Assembly (NCBI RefSeq): GCF_003219795.1
Contig: NZ_QJVC01000002.1
Coordinates: 292,097-356,096, forward strand
DNA length: 64,000 bases
Reading direction: 5' to 3'
Source of the DNA: Arthrobacter psychrolactophilus
Lineage (GTDB): Bacteria; Actinomycetota; Actinomycetes; Actinomycetales; Micrococcaceae
Made by a program: the position numbers and the translations under genes
Shown here: one piece after another, positions 9,944 through 18,236 of the stretch
Layout: every line of letters begins with the position of its first letter
Numbering within the stretch: position 1 is the first letter of the stretch
The notes under the pieces: model-generated
Told to the model about the DNA's origin: nothing
The model's input: only the letters and a program-made list of their open reading frames with translations
The model's database searches: none

Positions 9944-10860
9944 TTTTGGTCCTCATTCGTGTTCTTCAAGCCGTCAATCGTCTCGGCGCCAGGCACCGCA
10001 TCTGCGGGCCCGACCCCGCGTTTACGTTCCAGGCGGGGCGGCATCGTCTCCGCCGCCGCTGCCGCGTCACTTGCTGCCGCGGCACTGACCGCGCGCTGGC
10101 GGCGGGTCTGGGGCTCGGCGTCGTGCTTAATAGAAGATCCGACGGCGGACCCCTCGCCTGCCTGCACCACAGGGATCATGGAGGTGTAGAGCGCCTTAGC
10201 TTCATCTCTGACCACCTTGCCGCCGCGGAGCTCTATGACGCGCTTACGCATGGAGTTCACGATGTCGTCATCGTGCGTGGCCATGACCACCGTGGTGCCA
10301 TTTTGATTAATTTTGTCCAGAATTTCCATGATGCCGGCACTCGTGGTGGGATCAAGGTTACCCGTGGGCTCATCGGCCAGAAGAATGCCCGGCTGGTTCA
10401 CGATGGCGCGGGCAATGGCCACACGCTGCTGCTCACCACCGGAAAGTTCGTGGGGCTTGCGGTGTCCCTTGCCCTCGAGGCCCACCAATTCCAGCACACG
10501 AGGGACCTCGGCACGGATGGCGGCGCGGGACTTACCCAGGACCTGCATGGCGTAGGCGACGTTGGCAGAAACCGTCTTGGTTTGGATGAGCCGGAAGTCC
10601 TGGAAGACCACACCGATGCCGCGGCGGAATTTCGGCACACGCCAGCTAGGCACGGTCGCCACGTTCTGCCCGGCCACATAGATCTGCCCGTGGGGAGTCC
10701 GCTTTTCGCGCAGGATCAAACTGAGCAGGGTCGATTTTCCGGAGCCGGAAGAGCCCACCAAGAAAACAAACTCGCCGCGTTGCACGTCCAAGGAGACATC
10801 ATCGAGCGCAGGACTGGACTTGCGGTCGTATGCAATGCTCACATTTTCAAAACGAATCAT
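9940..10860 (-). CDS. ftsE: Cell division ATP-binding protein FtsE, with C-terminal extension
   Basis: ATPase of FtsEX. ATG at 10860 gives [14 protein letters not shown], the usual FtsE start; the open frame reaches 10941, but those codons look non-coding. Walker [10 protein letters not shown], signature LSGGEQQR and Walker [13 protein letters not shown] are intact. From this start the protein has 306 residues against roughly 229 in the family. The extra C-terminal part of about 75 residues is Ala/Arg/Pro-rich ([20 protein letters not shown]) and probably disordered. The stop overlaps the ftsX start. The ribosome site is weak (GAAAAAG). Confidence 0.96.
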   Translation of the reverse strand: MIRFENVSIAYDRKSSPALDDVSLDVQRGEFVFLVGSSGSGKSTLLSLILREKRTPHGQIYVAGQNVATVPSWRVPKFRRGIGVVFQDFRLIQTKTVSANVAYAMQVLGKSRAAIRAEVPRVLELVGLEGKGHRKPHELSGGEQQRVAIARAIVNQPGILLADEPTGNLDPTTSAGIMEILDKINQNGTTVVMATHDDDIVNSMRKRVIELRGGKVVRDEAKALYTSMIPVVQAGEGSAVGSSIKHDAEPQTRRQRAVSAAAASDAAAAAETMPPRLERKRGVGPADAVPGAETIDGLKNTNEDQK

Positions 10861-10946
10861 GACTTTTTCATTGCCCGGCCAGCACAAAGCGCTGGCATGC
10901 TGGCGGCCGGGCAGAGGCTCGGGGGAAGAAACCGCCAGCATAACGA

Positions 10947-11363
10947 CTATAGGCGCCGAGTCCGGTGAATGCTGATTCCGTGGGGGCGTGTCGATGCTGG
11001 ATGATTACTGTGAATGAGCAGTCGTTGCGAAATGTCTAGGGTGTGTGCGTGTATGCGAGCACTCCCCCCGACGTCCTGACGAATGGGTGCGTTGATGAGG
11101 GAGTGGTCGTATAAGACCTTGGCGTTATTCTCGACAATGAGCTCGTTGGCAATCTCATTTCCGGTGCGTTTGTCCCGGACACTGCGGAATACCTTATTGC
11201 GGCGATAAACCTCGTCGCCCACCTTTTCGAAATACGATTCCTTTTCCTTCACGTGATACTTCACGCCGATTGCGTCTGCCGCACGTAGCTCACCTCGAAG
11301 GTGTTCGTCGGTGGGTGGCTCGATGGTGGTCGGGGCAGCGCAACTGATTGCTGTGAGCCACAT
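10947..11363 (-). CDS. Hypothetical 138-residue protein between prfB and ftsE
   Basis: I do not recognise this open frame. It sits in the 560-bp gap between prfB and ftsE. ATG at 11363 has GAGG upstream at a fair distance. The N terminus MWLTAISCAAPTT resembles a very short lipoprotein signal (LTAISC) but lacks positive charge and enough hydrophobic length. The middle is charged (HVKEKESYFEKVGDEVYRRN), whereas the last third (HSNHPASTRPHGISIHRTRRL) looks like non-coding DNA. It may be a small protein, a truncated remnant or chance. Confidence 0.35.
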   Translation of the reverse strand: MWLTAISCAAPTTIEPPTDEHLRGELRAADAIGVKYHVKEKESYFEKVGDEVYRRNKVFRSVRDKRTGNEIANELIVENNAKVLYDHSLINAPIRQDVGGSARIHAHTLDISQRLLIHSNHPASTRPHGISIHRTRRL

Positions 11364-11420
11364 TACAACCCGTTGCCTCGCCGCGATAATCTCCGTGGTT
11401 TATGACGGCCGCGTAAAAAG

Positions 11421-12542
11421 TTATGGTGTCTTTTCCGCGTTACGGTTATCTGCGCGCCAACGAATTCCGGCATCGATGAAGTCGTCAATGTCGCCATCTA
11501 GCACGGCGCCGGCGTTCCCGACTTCGTGCTCGGTACGCAGATCCTTGACCATTTGGTACGGGTTCAGAACGTAGGAACGCATCTGATCTCCCCAGGACGC
11601 CTTGACGTCTCCGGCCATGGCCTTCTTCTGCGCGTTTTCCTCGGCCTGCTTGAGCAGCAACAGGCGCGACTGCAGCACGCGCATGGCGGCGGCACGGTTT
11701 TGAATCTGCGACTTTTCATTCTGCATCGACACGACGGTGCCGGTGGGAAGGTGGGTCAGGCGCACGGCGGAGTCCGTGGTGTTCACGGACTGTCCACCAG
11801 GACCGGAGGAGCGGAAGACGTCCACGCGAATATCGTTATCCGGGATCTCAATGCTATCGGTGGACTCAATGAGCGGGATGACCTCGACGGCGGCAAAGGA
11901 CGTCTGGCGGCGGCCCTGGTTGTCGAAGGGGCTGATGCGGACCAAACGGTGCGTGCCGGCTTCAACGCTGAGCGTTCCGAATGCGTACGGTACCTTGACC
12001 TCGAAGGTGGCGGACTTCAGCCCGGCCTCTTCCGCGTAGGAGGTGTCCAGGACAGCGGTCGGGTAGCCGTGGCGTTCGGCCCAACGCAGGTACATGCGCA
12101 GCAGCATCTGGGCAAAGTCGGCGGCATCCACGCCACCCGCGCCGGAGCGGATCGTGATGACGGCCTCGCGCTCGTCGTATTCACCGGCCAGCAACGTCAC
12201 GATTTCCAGGTCCTGCAACGACTTCTGCAAGGCCGGAAGGTCCTTGGCAGCCTCGGCGAGGGAATCGGCGTCGCCCTCTTCCTGAGCCAGCTCCACCAAA
12301 ACCTCCAGATCGTCGATCCGGGACTCCAGGGTGCGCAGCTTTTCCAGCTTTGACTGGGCGTGGCTGAGCTTGGAGGTGACTTTCTGGGCAGCGGCAGGGT
12401 CATCCCACAAATTGGGTGAGCCCGCCTGATCGGACAAATCCTCGATGCTCTCGATGAGCTTGTCCACCTCGGAGACTTGCTCGATCGAGAGGTAAGTTGC
12501 GCGTAGCGCCCGGATTTCTGCGGGAAAGTCTGTCTCTGCCAT
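11421..12542 (-). CDS. prfB: Peptide chain release factor 2
   Basis: Terminates translation at UGA and UAA. ATG at 12542 ([14 protein letters not shown]) matches family starts; in-frame codons upstream to 12587 look spurious. The stop-codon reading motif SPF is in [15 protein letters not shown], and the catalytic GGQ is in [20 protein letters not shown]. At 373 residues it is full length. There is no in-frame UGA near codon 25, so the programmed +1 frameshift of many bacterial prfB genes is absent, as is common in actinobacteria. It lies 57 bp after the tad genes and may be partly read from them. Confidence 0.97.
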   Translation of the reverse strand: MAETDFPAEIRALRATYLSIEQVSEVDKLIESIEDLSDQAGSPNLWDDPAAAQKVTSKLSHAQSKLEKLRTLESRIDDLEVLVELAQEEGDADSLAEAAKDLPALQKSLQDLEIVTLLAGEYDEREAVITIRSGAGGVDAADFAQMLLRMYLRWAERHGYPTAVLDTSYAEEAGLKSATFEVKVPYAFGTLSVEAGTHRLVRISPFDNQGRRQTSFAAVEVIPLIESTDSIEIPDNDIRVDVFRSSGPGGQSVNTTDSAVRLTHLPTGTVVSMQNEKSQIQNRAAAMRVLQSRLLLLKQAEENAQKKAMAGDVKASWGDQMRSYVLNPYQMVKDLRTEHEVGNAGAVLDGDIDDFIDAGIRWRADNRNAEKTP

Positions 12543-12599
12543 GATATTCAAGCCTACGGCATGTGCGAGGCTCCTGCAGGCTCGCACTCGCAGCCTGCG

Positions 12600-13064
12600 T
12601 CACAGAAGCAGATTGGCCCGCGCCGTGCTGGTCACCGTGATGTTGATGCCTTGTGGCACCAGAAAGTTAATGAACAAGGGATGCACGACGGCGGACAAGC
12701 TCACCTTAGCGGTATGCGAGTCGGCGGCCCCGGTTCCCGCATCGACGACAATGCCGCTGAGCCCGGCAGGGATATCCGCACTCGCCAAAGAGTTCTGCGC
12801 TGCCGCAACAACTCCCGGTGTGGTGAGCAGGGTCCCGGGATCGGTACTGGCGCTGCCTCCGCTGAGTTCAAAGGTGTCGGCGGCTGCGAGCGCGGCACTG
12901 TCAGCCATGGAGAGTAGCTTCTTATGGCCAAGATATACGCTGCCCGCAGCGGCGATAACCGTGACGATCAAGAGCACGATGAGGACAAAGCCAATGAGCA
13001 GCACCATGATCTGGCCCTGCTCGTCGGTTTCCTCCCTCAGGTGCCTTGGCTGCCGCCGGATCAT
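12600..13064 (-). CDS. TadE/TadG-like pseudopilin (Rv3654c type)
   Basis: Small membrane-anchored protein of the tad/Flp pilus locus. After the polar start, residues 17-50 read GQIMVLLIGFVLIVLLIVTVIAAAGSVYLGHKKLLSMADSAALAAAD when followed on, the hallmark of the Tad (PF13400-like) N-terminal helix. The remaining 100 residues form a small extracellular domain. ATG at 13064 overlaps the stop of the upstream tadE-like gene by four bases (ATGA). It is the last pilus gene before prfB. The exact role in pilus assembly is inferred. Confidence 0.85.
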   Translation of the reverse strand: MIRRQPRHLREETDEQGQIMVLLIGFVLIVLLIVTVIAAAGSVYLGHKKLLSMADSAALAAADTFELSGGSASTDPGTLLTTPGVVAAAQNSLASADIPAGLSGIVVDAGTGAADSHTAKVSLSAVVHPLFINFLVPQGINITVTSTARANLLL

Positions 13065-13516
13065 TTGTATCGGCCTACTTTTTGCGAGGAGCTGGAGTCA
13101 ACCGTGACGACGGTGGCGTTGACTCCCGGGATAGCTCCTACAGCAGGTAGCTCAACCCGGAGCATTACAGAGACACGCACCGTGCTACCTGCCGTGAAGC
13201 ACCCACCAACGCAGTTGATGCTCAAGGCGGCGTTGTCTGGGTCGAATCCCATATCCTCAACGGCCATGCTCACTGCTTGCTCGGCGGCTTGCTGGGCCTG
13301 CAGTGGATCATGGTACATGACAAAGACCTTGGCGGCTTGGTCCGACGCCCCGACCACGGCGTAGGCTCCTCCTTGCACTCGACCCACCGTCAGGATGAGG
13401 TAGATGACAGGGACCATAATCAGCACCGCGAGAAAGATGAATTCGACGATCGCGCTGCCACCTTGTGCCTCTGGTGTTTGGGCATCTTGTGTCTCACTAG
13501 TGGGGGATGGCAGCAT
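13061..13516 (-). CDS. TadE-like pseudopilin
   Basis: Minor pseudopilin-like protein. The helix GGSAIVEFIFLAVLIMVPVIYLILTVGRVQ has the G-x-A-x-VEF start of TadE proteins, including the Glu at position 5 of the processed helix. A Cys pair in INCVGGCFTAG suggests an extracellular disulfide. ATG at 13516 overlaps the upstream tadE by about 20 bases, and GGAG lies ten bases upstream. The stop overlaps the next gene by four bases. It is one of three consecutive pseudopilin-like genes. Confidence 0.86.
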   Translation of the reverse strand: MLPSPTSETQDAQTPEAQGGSAIVEFIFLAVLIMVPVIYLILTVGRVQGGAYAVVGASDQAAKVFVMYHDPLQAQQAAEQAVSMAVEDMGFDPDNAALSINCVGGCFTAGSTVRVSVMLRVELPAVGAIPGVNATVVTVDSSSSQKVGRYK

Positions 13517-13856
13517 GACCTGTCATCTCCAGAGAGCGCGCGGGACCAAATAGCCCCAAGACCGGCAGGGGCGTGGTGATGGAGACGCTCAGGACCTGTA
13601 ATCCGTCTCGGGTCTCTACCGTGACGGAAACATCTTGGATGAAATCGGCCCCCAGGGCCGAGCTCACCAAGGAGGTGGCCCGTTCCCTCGCGTCGCCAGC
13701 GGTGCGATCCCCCAGTGCACCGTAGCGAGCAGCGGACGATGCGGCGTCTGCCACGGTGTTTCGCACGTGCAACGCGAGCGCCAGTTGAATCAGCGCCACG
13801 AAGATGAGCGCGACGAGGGCTCCAACTAAGACAAAGTCCACCACGGCAGAACCCAC
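13497..13856 (-). CDS. TadE-like pseudopilin with Asp in place of Glu5
   Basis: The helix GSAVVDFVLVGALVALIFVALIQLALALHVRNTVADAASSAARYGAL is the TadE signature, with Asp where most members have Glu. The frame stays open upstream to 14228, but that part reads as an out-of-frame copy of the pilin gene, so the start lies inside. No ATG is available; GTG at 13856 gives 119 residues, and GTG at 13844, with GGGAGG 11 bases upstream, is an alternative. The ending LGLFGPARSLEMTGHAAIPH is typical. It follows the pilin-like gene and overlaps the next tadE-like gene. Confidence 0.78.
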   Translation of the reverse strand: MGSAVVDFVLVGALVALIFVALIQLALALHVRNTVADAASSAARYGALGDRTAGDARERATSLVSSALGADFIQDVSVTVETRDGLQVLSVSITTPLPVLGLFGPARSLEMTGHAAIPH

Positions 13857-13897
13857 CTCCCGGAAAGCAGAGACGTTGGCGCTGCGACTACTACGCG

Positions 13898-14155
13898 TTA
13901 GGGGTTGACCTGGCTCATGGCTTGGTTGAAGAGCCGCTCCAGCGCCGGACCGGCAAGGGCCAGAAGCCCTGCCACCAAGATGGCGCTCATGAGGGTGATC
14001 AAAACCCAGCCGGGGACATCTCCTGCCTCGTTTTCTGTGGTGGGGAACAGCGCGGGGAACTTCTTCCTGAGGGCGTTCTTGGCCGTTCTGAGCATCAGTT
14101 TGCCGTTGATTACTAGTGCTAGTCCTATCCCCACTAGCTTGTCTGAAAAATGCAT
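13898..14155 (-). CDS. Small Flp-pilin-like protein of the tad locus
   Basis: 85 residues at the position where flp pilin genes sit, right after tadC. ATG at 14155 is preceded by GGAGG at nine bases. The N-terminal half is basic (RTAKNALRKKF). A prepilin-like junction ENEAGDVPGW precedes a hydrophobic helix WVLITLMSAILVAGLLALAGPALERLF. The G-D-V-P-G-W form is seen in actinobacterial pilin-like proteins, but I cannot prove cleavage by a prepilin peptidase. It is probably the major pilin or a pilin-like subunit. Confidence 0.8.
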   Translation of the reverse strand: MHFSDKLVGIGLALVINGKLMLRTAKNALRKKFPALFPTTENEAGDVPGWVLITLMSAILVAGLLALAGPALERLFNQAMSQVNP

Positions 14156-14228
14156 GGCTTATAACCTCCGTGTGGTGCGGTGCGACTTTTGGTGATGATC
14201 CAAGGAGTGATTGCTTCGCCGGGTCCAT

Positions 14229-15167
14229 CTAAAACCCCATCTGCAGCATGGCCAGGCCGGGAAAGACGGCGAAAACAACGGTGAGCGGTAAGACGCCAAA
14301 GATCAGCGGAATCATCATGGCGATTTCCTTACGCCCTGCGGATTCCATGAGCTCACGTTTGGCGACGTCACGCACGTCTTGAGCCTGAGCTCTCAAGACC
14401 TCGGCGAGCGGCGTTCCACGGTTCACGGCAACGCTGATGCCATCAACAAATCGAGACAGGGCCGCGACATTGACCCGAAGGGAAAACTCATTGAGCGCTT
14501 CGACCAGTGGCATGCCGGTTCGGGTCTGCGCGAGCACTTTGCCAAACTCGGCTGATAGCACACCGTTGGATGATCGAGCCACGCGGTCTAAGGCACTGGC
14601 AGCACTCTCCCCCGCACCTACGGCAAGTGCCATGAGTTCTGCGAGCGCTGGGAATTCGCTCAGCATCTGTGCCTGCCGCTTCTTGATACGCACACCCAGC
14701 TGATAGTCGCAAACGATATACCCCAACACCATAGGGCCAAGCGTCAAGGGCACGGCACCCATGATATTGATATTGCCCCTCCACAACAGGAAGAGCGACC
14801 CCAGGGCGCCAATCATGAGTCCGAAGCCTGCGCACAAGAACTGTGTAGCCCGAAACTCCAGCGCCGTGGCACTCTTCCCCGCCTGTTCTAGCCTTCCACT
14901 GAGGCCATGCACGCTGACGTTAAAACGGCCCAGCCGGTGGACAGCGTCGGAGAGCACCAATCGAAAAATCTTCTCCAGCGGGCCAAAGAGCGTCCCGGAA
15001 TCCTCGGCCTCCAGGAGCTTGGATCTCCTGACCGTGGAACGCAGCTGCGGTTCTATTCGCTGAGTAAAGCTGGTCTTGCGCAGGGCAGGGAGCCTGACAA
15101 AACTCAGCCACAGGCCCGAGCCCATGAGGAGCCCGAGCCCTAGAACCAGTGCTGCATACATATTCAT
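14229..15167 (-). CDS. tadC: Tad pilus platform protein TadC (type II secretion F family)
   Basis: Inner-membrane platform protein for pilus assembly, 312 residues from ATG at 15167 (MNMYAALVLGLGLLMG). That start overlaps the tadB stop by four bases, which decides it over in-frame codons up to 15263. Membrane segments occur at the N terminus, in the middle (AGFGLMIGALGSLFLLW, VPLTLGPMVLGYIVCDYQLG) and at the C terminus (IPLIFGVLPLTVVFAVFPGLAML). The T2SSF domain carries LAVGAGESAASALDRVA and FVDGISVAVNRGTPLAEVLRAQAQDVR. It would be driven by the TadA ATPase, which is interrupted here. Confidence 0.92.
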   Translation of the reverse strand: MNMYAALVLGLGLLMGSGLWLSFVRLPALRKTSFTQRIEPQLRSTVRRSKLLEAEDSGTLFGPLEKIFRLVLSDAVHRLGRFNVSVHGLSGRLEQAGKSATALEFRATQFLCAGFGLMIGALGSLFLLWRGNINIMGAVPLTLGPMVLGYIVCDYQLGVRIKKRQAQMLSEFPALAELMALAVGAGESAASALDRVARSSNGVLSAEFGKVLAQTRTGMPLVEALNEFSLRVNVAALSRFVDGISVAVNRGTPLAEVLRAQAQDVRDVAKRELMESAGRKEIAMMIPLIFGVLPLTVVFAVFPGLAMLQMGF

Positions 15168-16018
15168 TGCAGGACTCGTCGTTCTTCGGGTAAGGCTCCG
15201 ATGCGCAGCATGACCCGGTAGCAGATCAAGGAGATCAATAGTCCTCCCCCAAGGACCGCCCACCCCGCTGGAGAGTTATACGCTCCCACCGCTTCCGGTC
15301 TCGTCGACATGAGCATCAAGACAATCCACGGGGCCGCAACCGCCAGCCTGGCTGCGTTGACGGTCCAGGACTGCCGCGCCTCCAGCTCGCTTCGGGTCCG
15401 GGCGTGATCCCGCAGGAATTCCGAGAGCGTGCCCAGCAGTCTGCCCAGATCCGAGCCACCAACATCCCGGGTCAGGCGTAGGGCCTCGATGATTCGATCC
15501 GCCACGGGGTCAGCAAGGGTCGCCTTGAGCTTTTGTAGGGCCTCCTCAAAGTGTCCCGATGCCCGATAGTCCAAGGCAAAGACCTGAAAGTCTCCCCGAA
15601 GCTGCACTGGACCTTTGCTGCCTAGCTGCGCCAGAGCCTCCGGGAGTGATAATCCAGCCCGAATAGCCGAGCGTAAGTGGTCCACGACGTCAGGCCAGAT
15701 CTCGCGCATGGCCGCCGTCCGACGTCGTGCTCTCATGTTGAGTAAGGCAAAGGGAAGATAGCCGCTAAACAAGGCAAAACACAGCGCTATGGCCGGGGCG
15801 CCGGTCAGGACCAGCCCGATGAGCGCAATCAAAAGCGCCAGCCCTGCCGAGCTCATGACCAACGATATGGGCGAGACCTGCGGGACACCGGCGCGTTGGA
15901 GAAGCCGTTCCAGAGCGCTGCGTCGACCGCCATGAGGCGCTCGCGAGGGTTCGTTCCAGAAGGCATTCCAGATGAGGAACAAGCCCATCCCGCCGAGTAT
16001 CCCCACGATGGCCGACAT
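15164..16018 (-). CDS. tadB: Tad pilus platform protein TadB (type II secretion F family)
   Basis: Second platform protein, 284 residues. An N-terminal helix (MSAIVGILGGMGLFLIW) is followed by membrane pairs near residues 50-90, the cytoplasmic T2SSF domain (WPDVVDHLRSAIRAGLSLPEALAQLG; GSDLGRLLGTLSEFLRDHA) and C-terminal helices. Its ATG overlaps the tadA stop by one base (TGATG) and its stop overlaps tadC, so it normally depends on translation of tadA. The element that splits tadA therefore also separates tadB and all later pilus genes from the operon promoter upstream of 27066. Confidence 0.92.
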   Translation of the reverse strand: MSAIVGILGGMGLFLIWNAFWNEPSRAPHGGRRSALERLLQRAGVPQVSPISLVMSSAGLALLIALIGLVLTGAPAIALCFALFSGYLPFALLNMRARRRTAAMREIWPDVVDHLRSAIRAGLSLPEALAQLGSKGPVQLRGDFQVFALDYRASGHFEEALQKLKATLADPVADRIIEALRLTRDVGGSDLGRLLGTLSEFLRDHARTRSELEARQSWTVNAARLAVAAPWIVLMLMSTRPEAVGAYNSPAGWAVLGGGLLISLICYRVMLRIGALPEERRVLQ

Positions 16019-16275
16019 CAGGGTTCGCCCATGAGTGTCGCCACGTTGTAGCCAGCCGCCACAAATTTATCGGGCGCTGGCATGGCGGTTTCGGAGGCAG
16101 TGAGCTTGCCATTGACTGTATCGAAGATCAACCCTGATTCGATGATGCCGTTTTCCACTCGGCGCCCAAGAGCTAAGATCTGGCCGACGCTGCGTTGACC
16201 GTTGGGGGCTCGCACGCAGTGCACCACGAGGTCGATGCACGCGGCCACGGTGGGAACGACGAAGGCTGCGGTCAT
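16018..16275 (-). pseudogene. tadA: tadA 3' fragment, cut off by the integrated element
   Basis: The last 83 codons of the TadA/CpaF ATPase: AAFVVPTVAACIDLVVHCVR followed by a small beta-rich end (GQILALGRRVENGIIESGLIFDTVNGKL). The missing 324 codons are at 26095-27066, on the other side of the element. The element supplies an ATG (16275) in frame at the junction, but I see no ribosome site before it. The sequence is undamaged, so excision would give back a whole gene. On its own this piece lacks the nucleotide-binding site and should be inactive. Confidence 0.9.
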
Positions 16276-16291
16276 TACTGTCTAATCACAG
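16268..16291. other. attL of the integrated element
   Basis: The left junction holds the shared core GCGGT (16268-16272) followed by the element arm TGTCTAATCACAG (16279-16291). The arm is the inverted partner (11 of 13 bases) of CTGTGAGTTGACA next to the core at the right end. Chromosomal tadA sequence resumes to the left. Confidence 0.75.
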
Positions 16292-16303
16292 CACAATATA
16301 GAA

Positions 16304-16332
16304 GTCCCGGCACTGCGCTAACAGTCCGGGAC
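16304..16332. other. Hairpin just inside attL
   Basis: GTCCCGG and CCGGGAC pair across a 15-base middle that itself contains ACTG/CAGT, giving an 11-bp stem with one bulge. It is flanked by CTAATCAC (16282-16289) and its inverse GTGATTAG (16343-16350), the latter an extra inverted copy of the att arm motif. It may insulate transcription or bind an accessory factor. Confidence 0.6.
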
Positions 16333-16360
16333 GTGGTTACCAGTGATTAGGACCGGCAAC

Positions 16361-16489
16361 ATGAATAAGCATACATACCTCTTTCTGCGAGGCACAGCCC
16401 GCGCCATTACTTACACGTTCTTTGCGGCGGCAATTCTTCTTGCACCCGCTTTGGCAAGCCTTCTCGTTGGTGGGGAGCTGTCAGCATGA
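16361..16489 (+). CDS. Small membrane protein, 42 residues
   Basis: A short gene at the left edge of the element. ATG at 16361 follows AGGA at eight bases. It reads MNKHTYLFLRGTARAITYTF and continues with a hydrophobic helix FFAAAILLAPALASLLVGGE, so it is a single-pass membrane protein with a basic N terminus. Its TGA overlaps the ATG of the next gene by four bases, which supports real translation and coupling. I do not recognise a family. Small membrane proteins in this position could be holin-like, toxin-like or exclusion factors, but nothing in the sequence selects among these. Confidence 0.65.
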   Translation: MNKHTYLFLRGTARAITYTFFAAAILLAPALASLLVGGELSA

Positions 16490-16893
16490 GCAACGTCGTA
16501 AGCACCGATAACCTCGTGATCCCGCTCCGCGCCATGCACCGCAGCACGGGCGAGATGGGCACCATTACCGCCCTAGAGCCCACCAACCACGGCACCTATG
16601 TTCACGTTACTTGGGATGATTCCGAGGCCGGAGAACTGCCCTCAACGCTCCGTCTTGAATACGTCGAGCTAGATCCTCCCGCCGTCATGGTCTCCTACTA
16701 CGACGCCACTCTTGCCCTTATCAAGGCCAGAATCAAAGACTCCGGGATCACGCGCAAAGCCATTGCCGCCCGCATGGGATGGTCTGCTGGCAAGCTGCGC
16801 CGGAAACTCAACGGCGAAACGATGCTGATGGTCAGCGACATTGGCAAGTTGTCCCGCGTGCTGGGCTGCCGCATGTCGGATCTCGTGGCCTAA
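16486..16893 (+). CDS. HTH regulator with N-terminal SH3-like segment
   Basis: 135 residues in two parts. Residues 1-65 look like a small beta barrel (GEMGTITALEPTNHGTYVHV TWDD in reading order). Residues 70-135 form a helix-turn-helix (ITRKAIAARMGWSAGKLRRK), ending in LSRVLGCRMSDLVA. The C-terminal half is clearly related to the 79-residue protein at 17824-18063: both have the pattern RK-x-x-A-A-x-x-G, RRKL-x-GE-x-x-LM and RVL. It is coupled to the small membrane protein gene upstream. It probably binds DNA and may regulate the element; palindromes just downstream (16912-16975) are candidate sites. Confidence 0.75.
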   Translation: MSNVVSTDNLVIPLRAMHRSTGEMGTITALEPTNHGTYVHVTWDDSEAGELPSTLRLEYVELDPPAVMVSYYDATLALIKARIKDSGITRKAIAARMGWSAGKLRRKLNGETMLMVSDIGKLSRVLGCRMSDLVA

Positions 16894-17377
16894 CCTTCCC
16901 GTCGTCAACGGTCGCATTTGAAATGCGATCCCTTGGCGGCGGTCGGGATCTGGGCAGGTCGGATTTCAAATCCGAGCTGAACGGTTCTAGGCTTCCGCCT
17001 TCGTGTTCCAGCCCCTCGACGTACTCAATGGGGCGCGGTGTTCATACCAACCTTCAAGCCTGAACCGCCAGGCTACCGATACCCACGGCCGGGGTACCGG
17101 GTGACGCCAGCCTGCCCGGATCTTCCGAGCGGGCTATAGGCGTTCAAATATCGCTGAGAGTTGGCGGGGGCTTTGGGAATCGTCGGCGGTGGGGACTTGC
17201 AAGGCCAGCCCTTTAGGTCCGATTCCTTCTTTAGAGCCAACCAACGATGTCCCTCATGAACATGGATCAACCGCTGACCTCAAGCCCGCAGATATAGGGT
17301 TCAGCCCCATAACTGCCCAACCTGAGAACAATGTCAGACCCTACCTATAGCGTCACCAACAACAAAGGAGAACAACC
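16894..17377. other. 484-bp noncoding block with two odd-centred palindromes
   Basis: No convincing gene lies here. Two perfect 17-base palindromes with a single central base occur: TCGCATTTGAAATGCGA at 16912-16928 and TCGGATTTCAAATCCGA at 16959-16975, 47 bp apart centre to centre. Both share the TTTSAAA middle with similar sites at 18708 and 18878. Weaker inverted repeats (GCCCG/CGGGC near 17110-17130; GGAATCG/CGATTCC near 17176-17226) follow. AAAGGAG at the end is the ribosome site of the next gene. Operators or part of a replication origin are possible readings. Confidence 0.6.
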
Positions 17378-17824
17378 ATGGGTAACTCTTCAAATAACGG
17401 CTTCTACATGATCGGTACTAAGGTCTGCTTGAGTGGTCACAACCACACTTTGCCGCGATCATCCAAGGAAGTAGCGCCGGGCGTCACCGTCTACCGCTCA
17501 CCCAACGCCGTCTATAACACCACCGAAAAGGCCGGGCGCATGGTTCGCCGATTCGGGAACATTGTCTATTGGCCGGCCACGGGGCATCGGCATATCACGA
17601 TAAACGCCGGGGCAACCCGCGATGAGATCCTTTGTCTATACGCCACTGCCAAGCTTGCCCGCGAGGACTGGCCCATCCACCCATGCGAGCCCGATCGCCG
17701 TCGCGTCCAATTGTGCCGCTATGTGGATGACGATTACCTTGCCCAAGCTGAGGCAGCAATGTTCCAAGACTTGGAACTAACCAACCTTTTCGACCTAACA
17801 ACAGAGCAAATGGAGACAGTCTAA
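17378..17824 (+). CDS. Unknown element protein, 148 residues
   Basis: Starts at ATG 17378 with a strong AAAGGAG ribosome site eight bases upstream. I recognise no family. The N-terminal half is rich in beta-like segments (TVYRSPNAVYNTTEKAGRMVRRFGNIVYW) with several His residues (GHNHT, GHRHITI). The C-terminal third is acidic and helical (YLAQAEAAMFQDLELTNLFDLTTEQ). The stop overlaps the start of the downstream HTH gene (TAATG), so the two are co-translated. Such pairing with a small DNA-binding protein is common in regulatory modules, but no function can be read from the sequence. Confidence 0.7.
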   Translation: MGNSSNNGFYMIGTKVCLSGHNHTLPRSSKEVAPGVTVYRSPNAVYNTTEKAGRMVRRFGNIVYWPATGHRHITINAGATRDEILCLYATAKLAREDWPIHPCEPDRRRVQLCRYVDDDYLAQAEAAMFQDLELTNLFDLTTEQMETV

Positions 17825-18063
17825 TGGCAGCATCATCCACACCAAATATCGACCCCGACGAGTGGTGCCAGCTCCTAGCTAAGCGTATCCACGGGCTTGT
17901 TGAGACATCCCCACTCAGCCGCAAGGATGTTGCTGCAGCCGTCGGCCTCACTCCTGACAGGATGCGCCGGAAGCTGCGGGGCGAGACTCGGCTTATGATC
18001 ACTGATGTTTTCGCGTTCGCCAGGGTCTTAGAGATCAAACCATCCGAGCTTATTGCCGTCTAA
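17824..18063 (+). CDS. Small HTH protein, paralogue of the 16486 gene
   Basis: A 79-residue helix-turn-helix protein (LSRKDVAAAVGLTPDRMRRK, then LRGETRLMITDVFAFARVLE), with no other domain. It aligns over its whole HTH with residues 75-135 of the protein at 16486-16893, so the two arose by duplication. It is coupled to the 148-residue gene by TAATG and followed by a strong terminator. It is a candidate repressor or activator of the element; the TTTSAAA palindromes on both sides of this gene pair are possible operators. Confidence 0.78.
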   Translation: MAASSTPNIDPDEWCQLLAKRIHGLVETSPLSRKDVAAAVGLTPDRMRRKLRGETRLMITDVFAFARVLEIKPSELIAV

Positions 18064-18085
18064 CCATTTTGCCGGTGTCGGCAAT

Positions 18086-18128
18086 AAGCCCCGGTGACGT
18101 ATGTACTAGATATGTCACCGGGGCTTTT
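18086..18128 (+). terminator. Rho-independent terminator
   Basis: A perfect 13-bp stem (AAGCCCCGGTGAC / GTCACCGGGGCTT) with a 15-base loop, ending in TTTT, lies 22 bases after the stop of the small HTH gene. It closes the plus-strand operon. Confidence 0.92.
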
Positions 18129-18200
18129 CTGCGCCCTCCGCCAGACGGAGGGCATCCCAAGGGTCGGGACTAGCTCCCACCCTTACCTGCGATCCCAGTA

Positions 18201-18227
18201 GAGGGTGTCGGTAATAGCGACACCCTC
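18201..18227. terminator. Short hairpin between convergent genes
   Basis: A perfect 10-bp stem, GAGGGTGTCG / CGACACCCTC, with a seven-base loop lies just past the end of the minus-strand gene at 18237. No T run follows, so termination is only a possibility. Confidence 0.45.
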
Positions 18228-18236
18228 GGCGGCGTC

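Noticed and set aside
12450-12542. Programmed frameshift in prfB
   Set aside because: No in-frame UGA or slippery CUU-UGA appears near codon 25; the gene is one uninterrupted frame.
13857-14228. N-terminal extension of the tadE frame
   Set aside because: It overlaps the pilin-like gene in another frame and has composition typical of a shadow reading.
17171-17245. Possible tRNA-like fold (GGTCCGATTCC resembling a T arm)
   Set aside because: No acceptor stem, D arm or anticodon stem can be drawn around it.
17073-17270. 65-codon minus-strand frame in the element's left noncoding block
   Set aside because: No ribosome site, unusual composition, and it lies across inverted repeats before a clear plus-strand promoter region.
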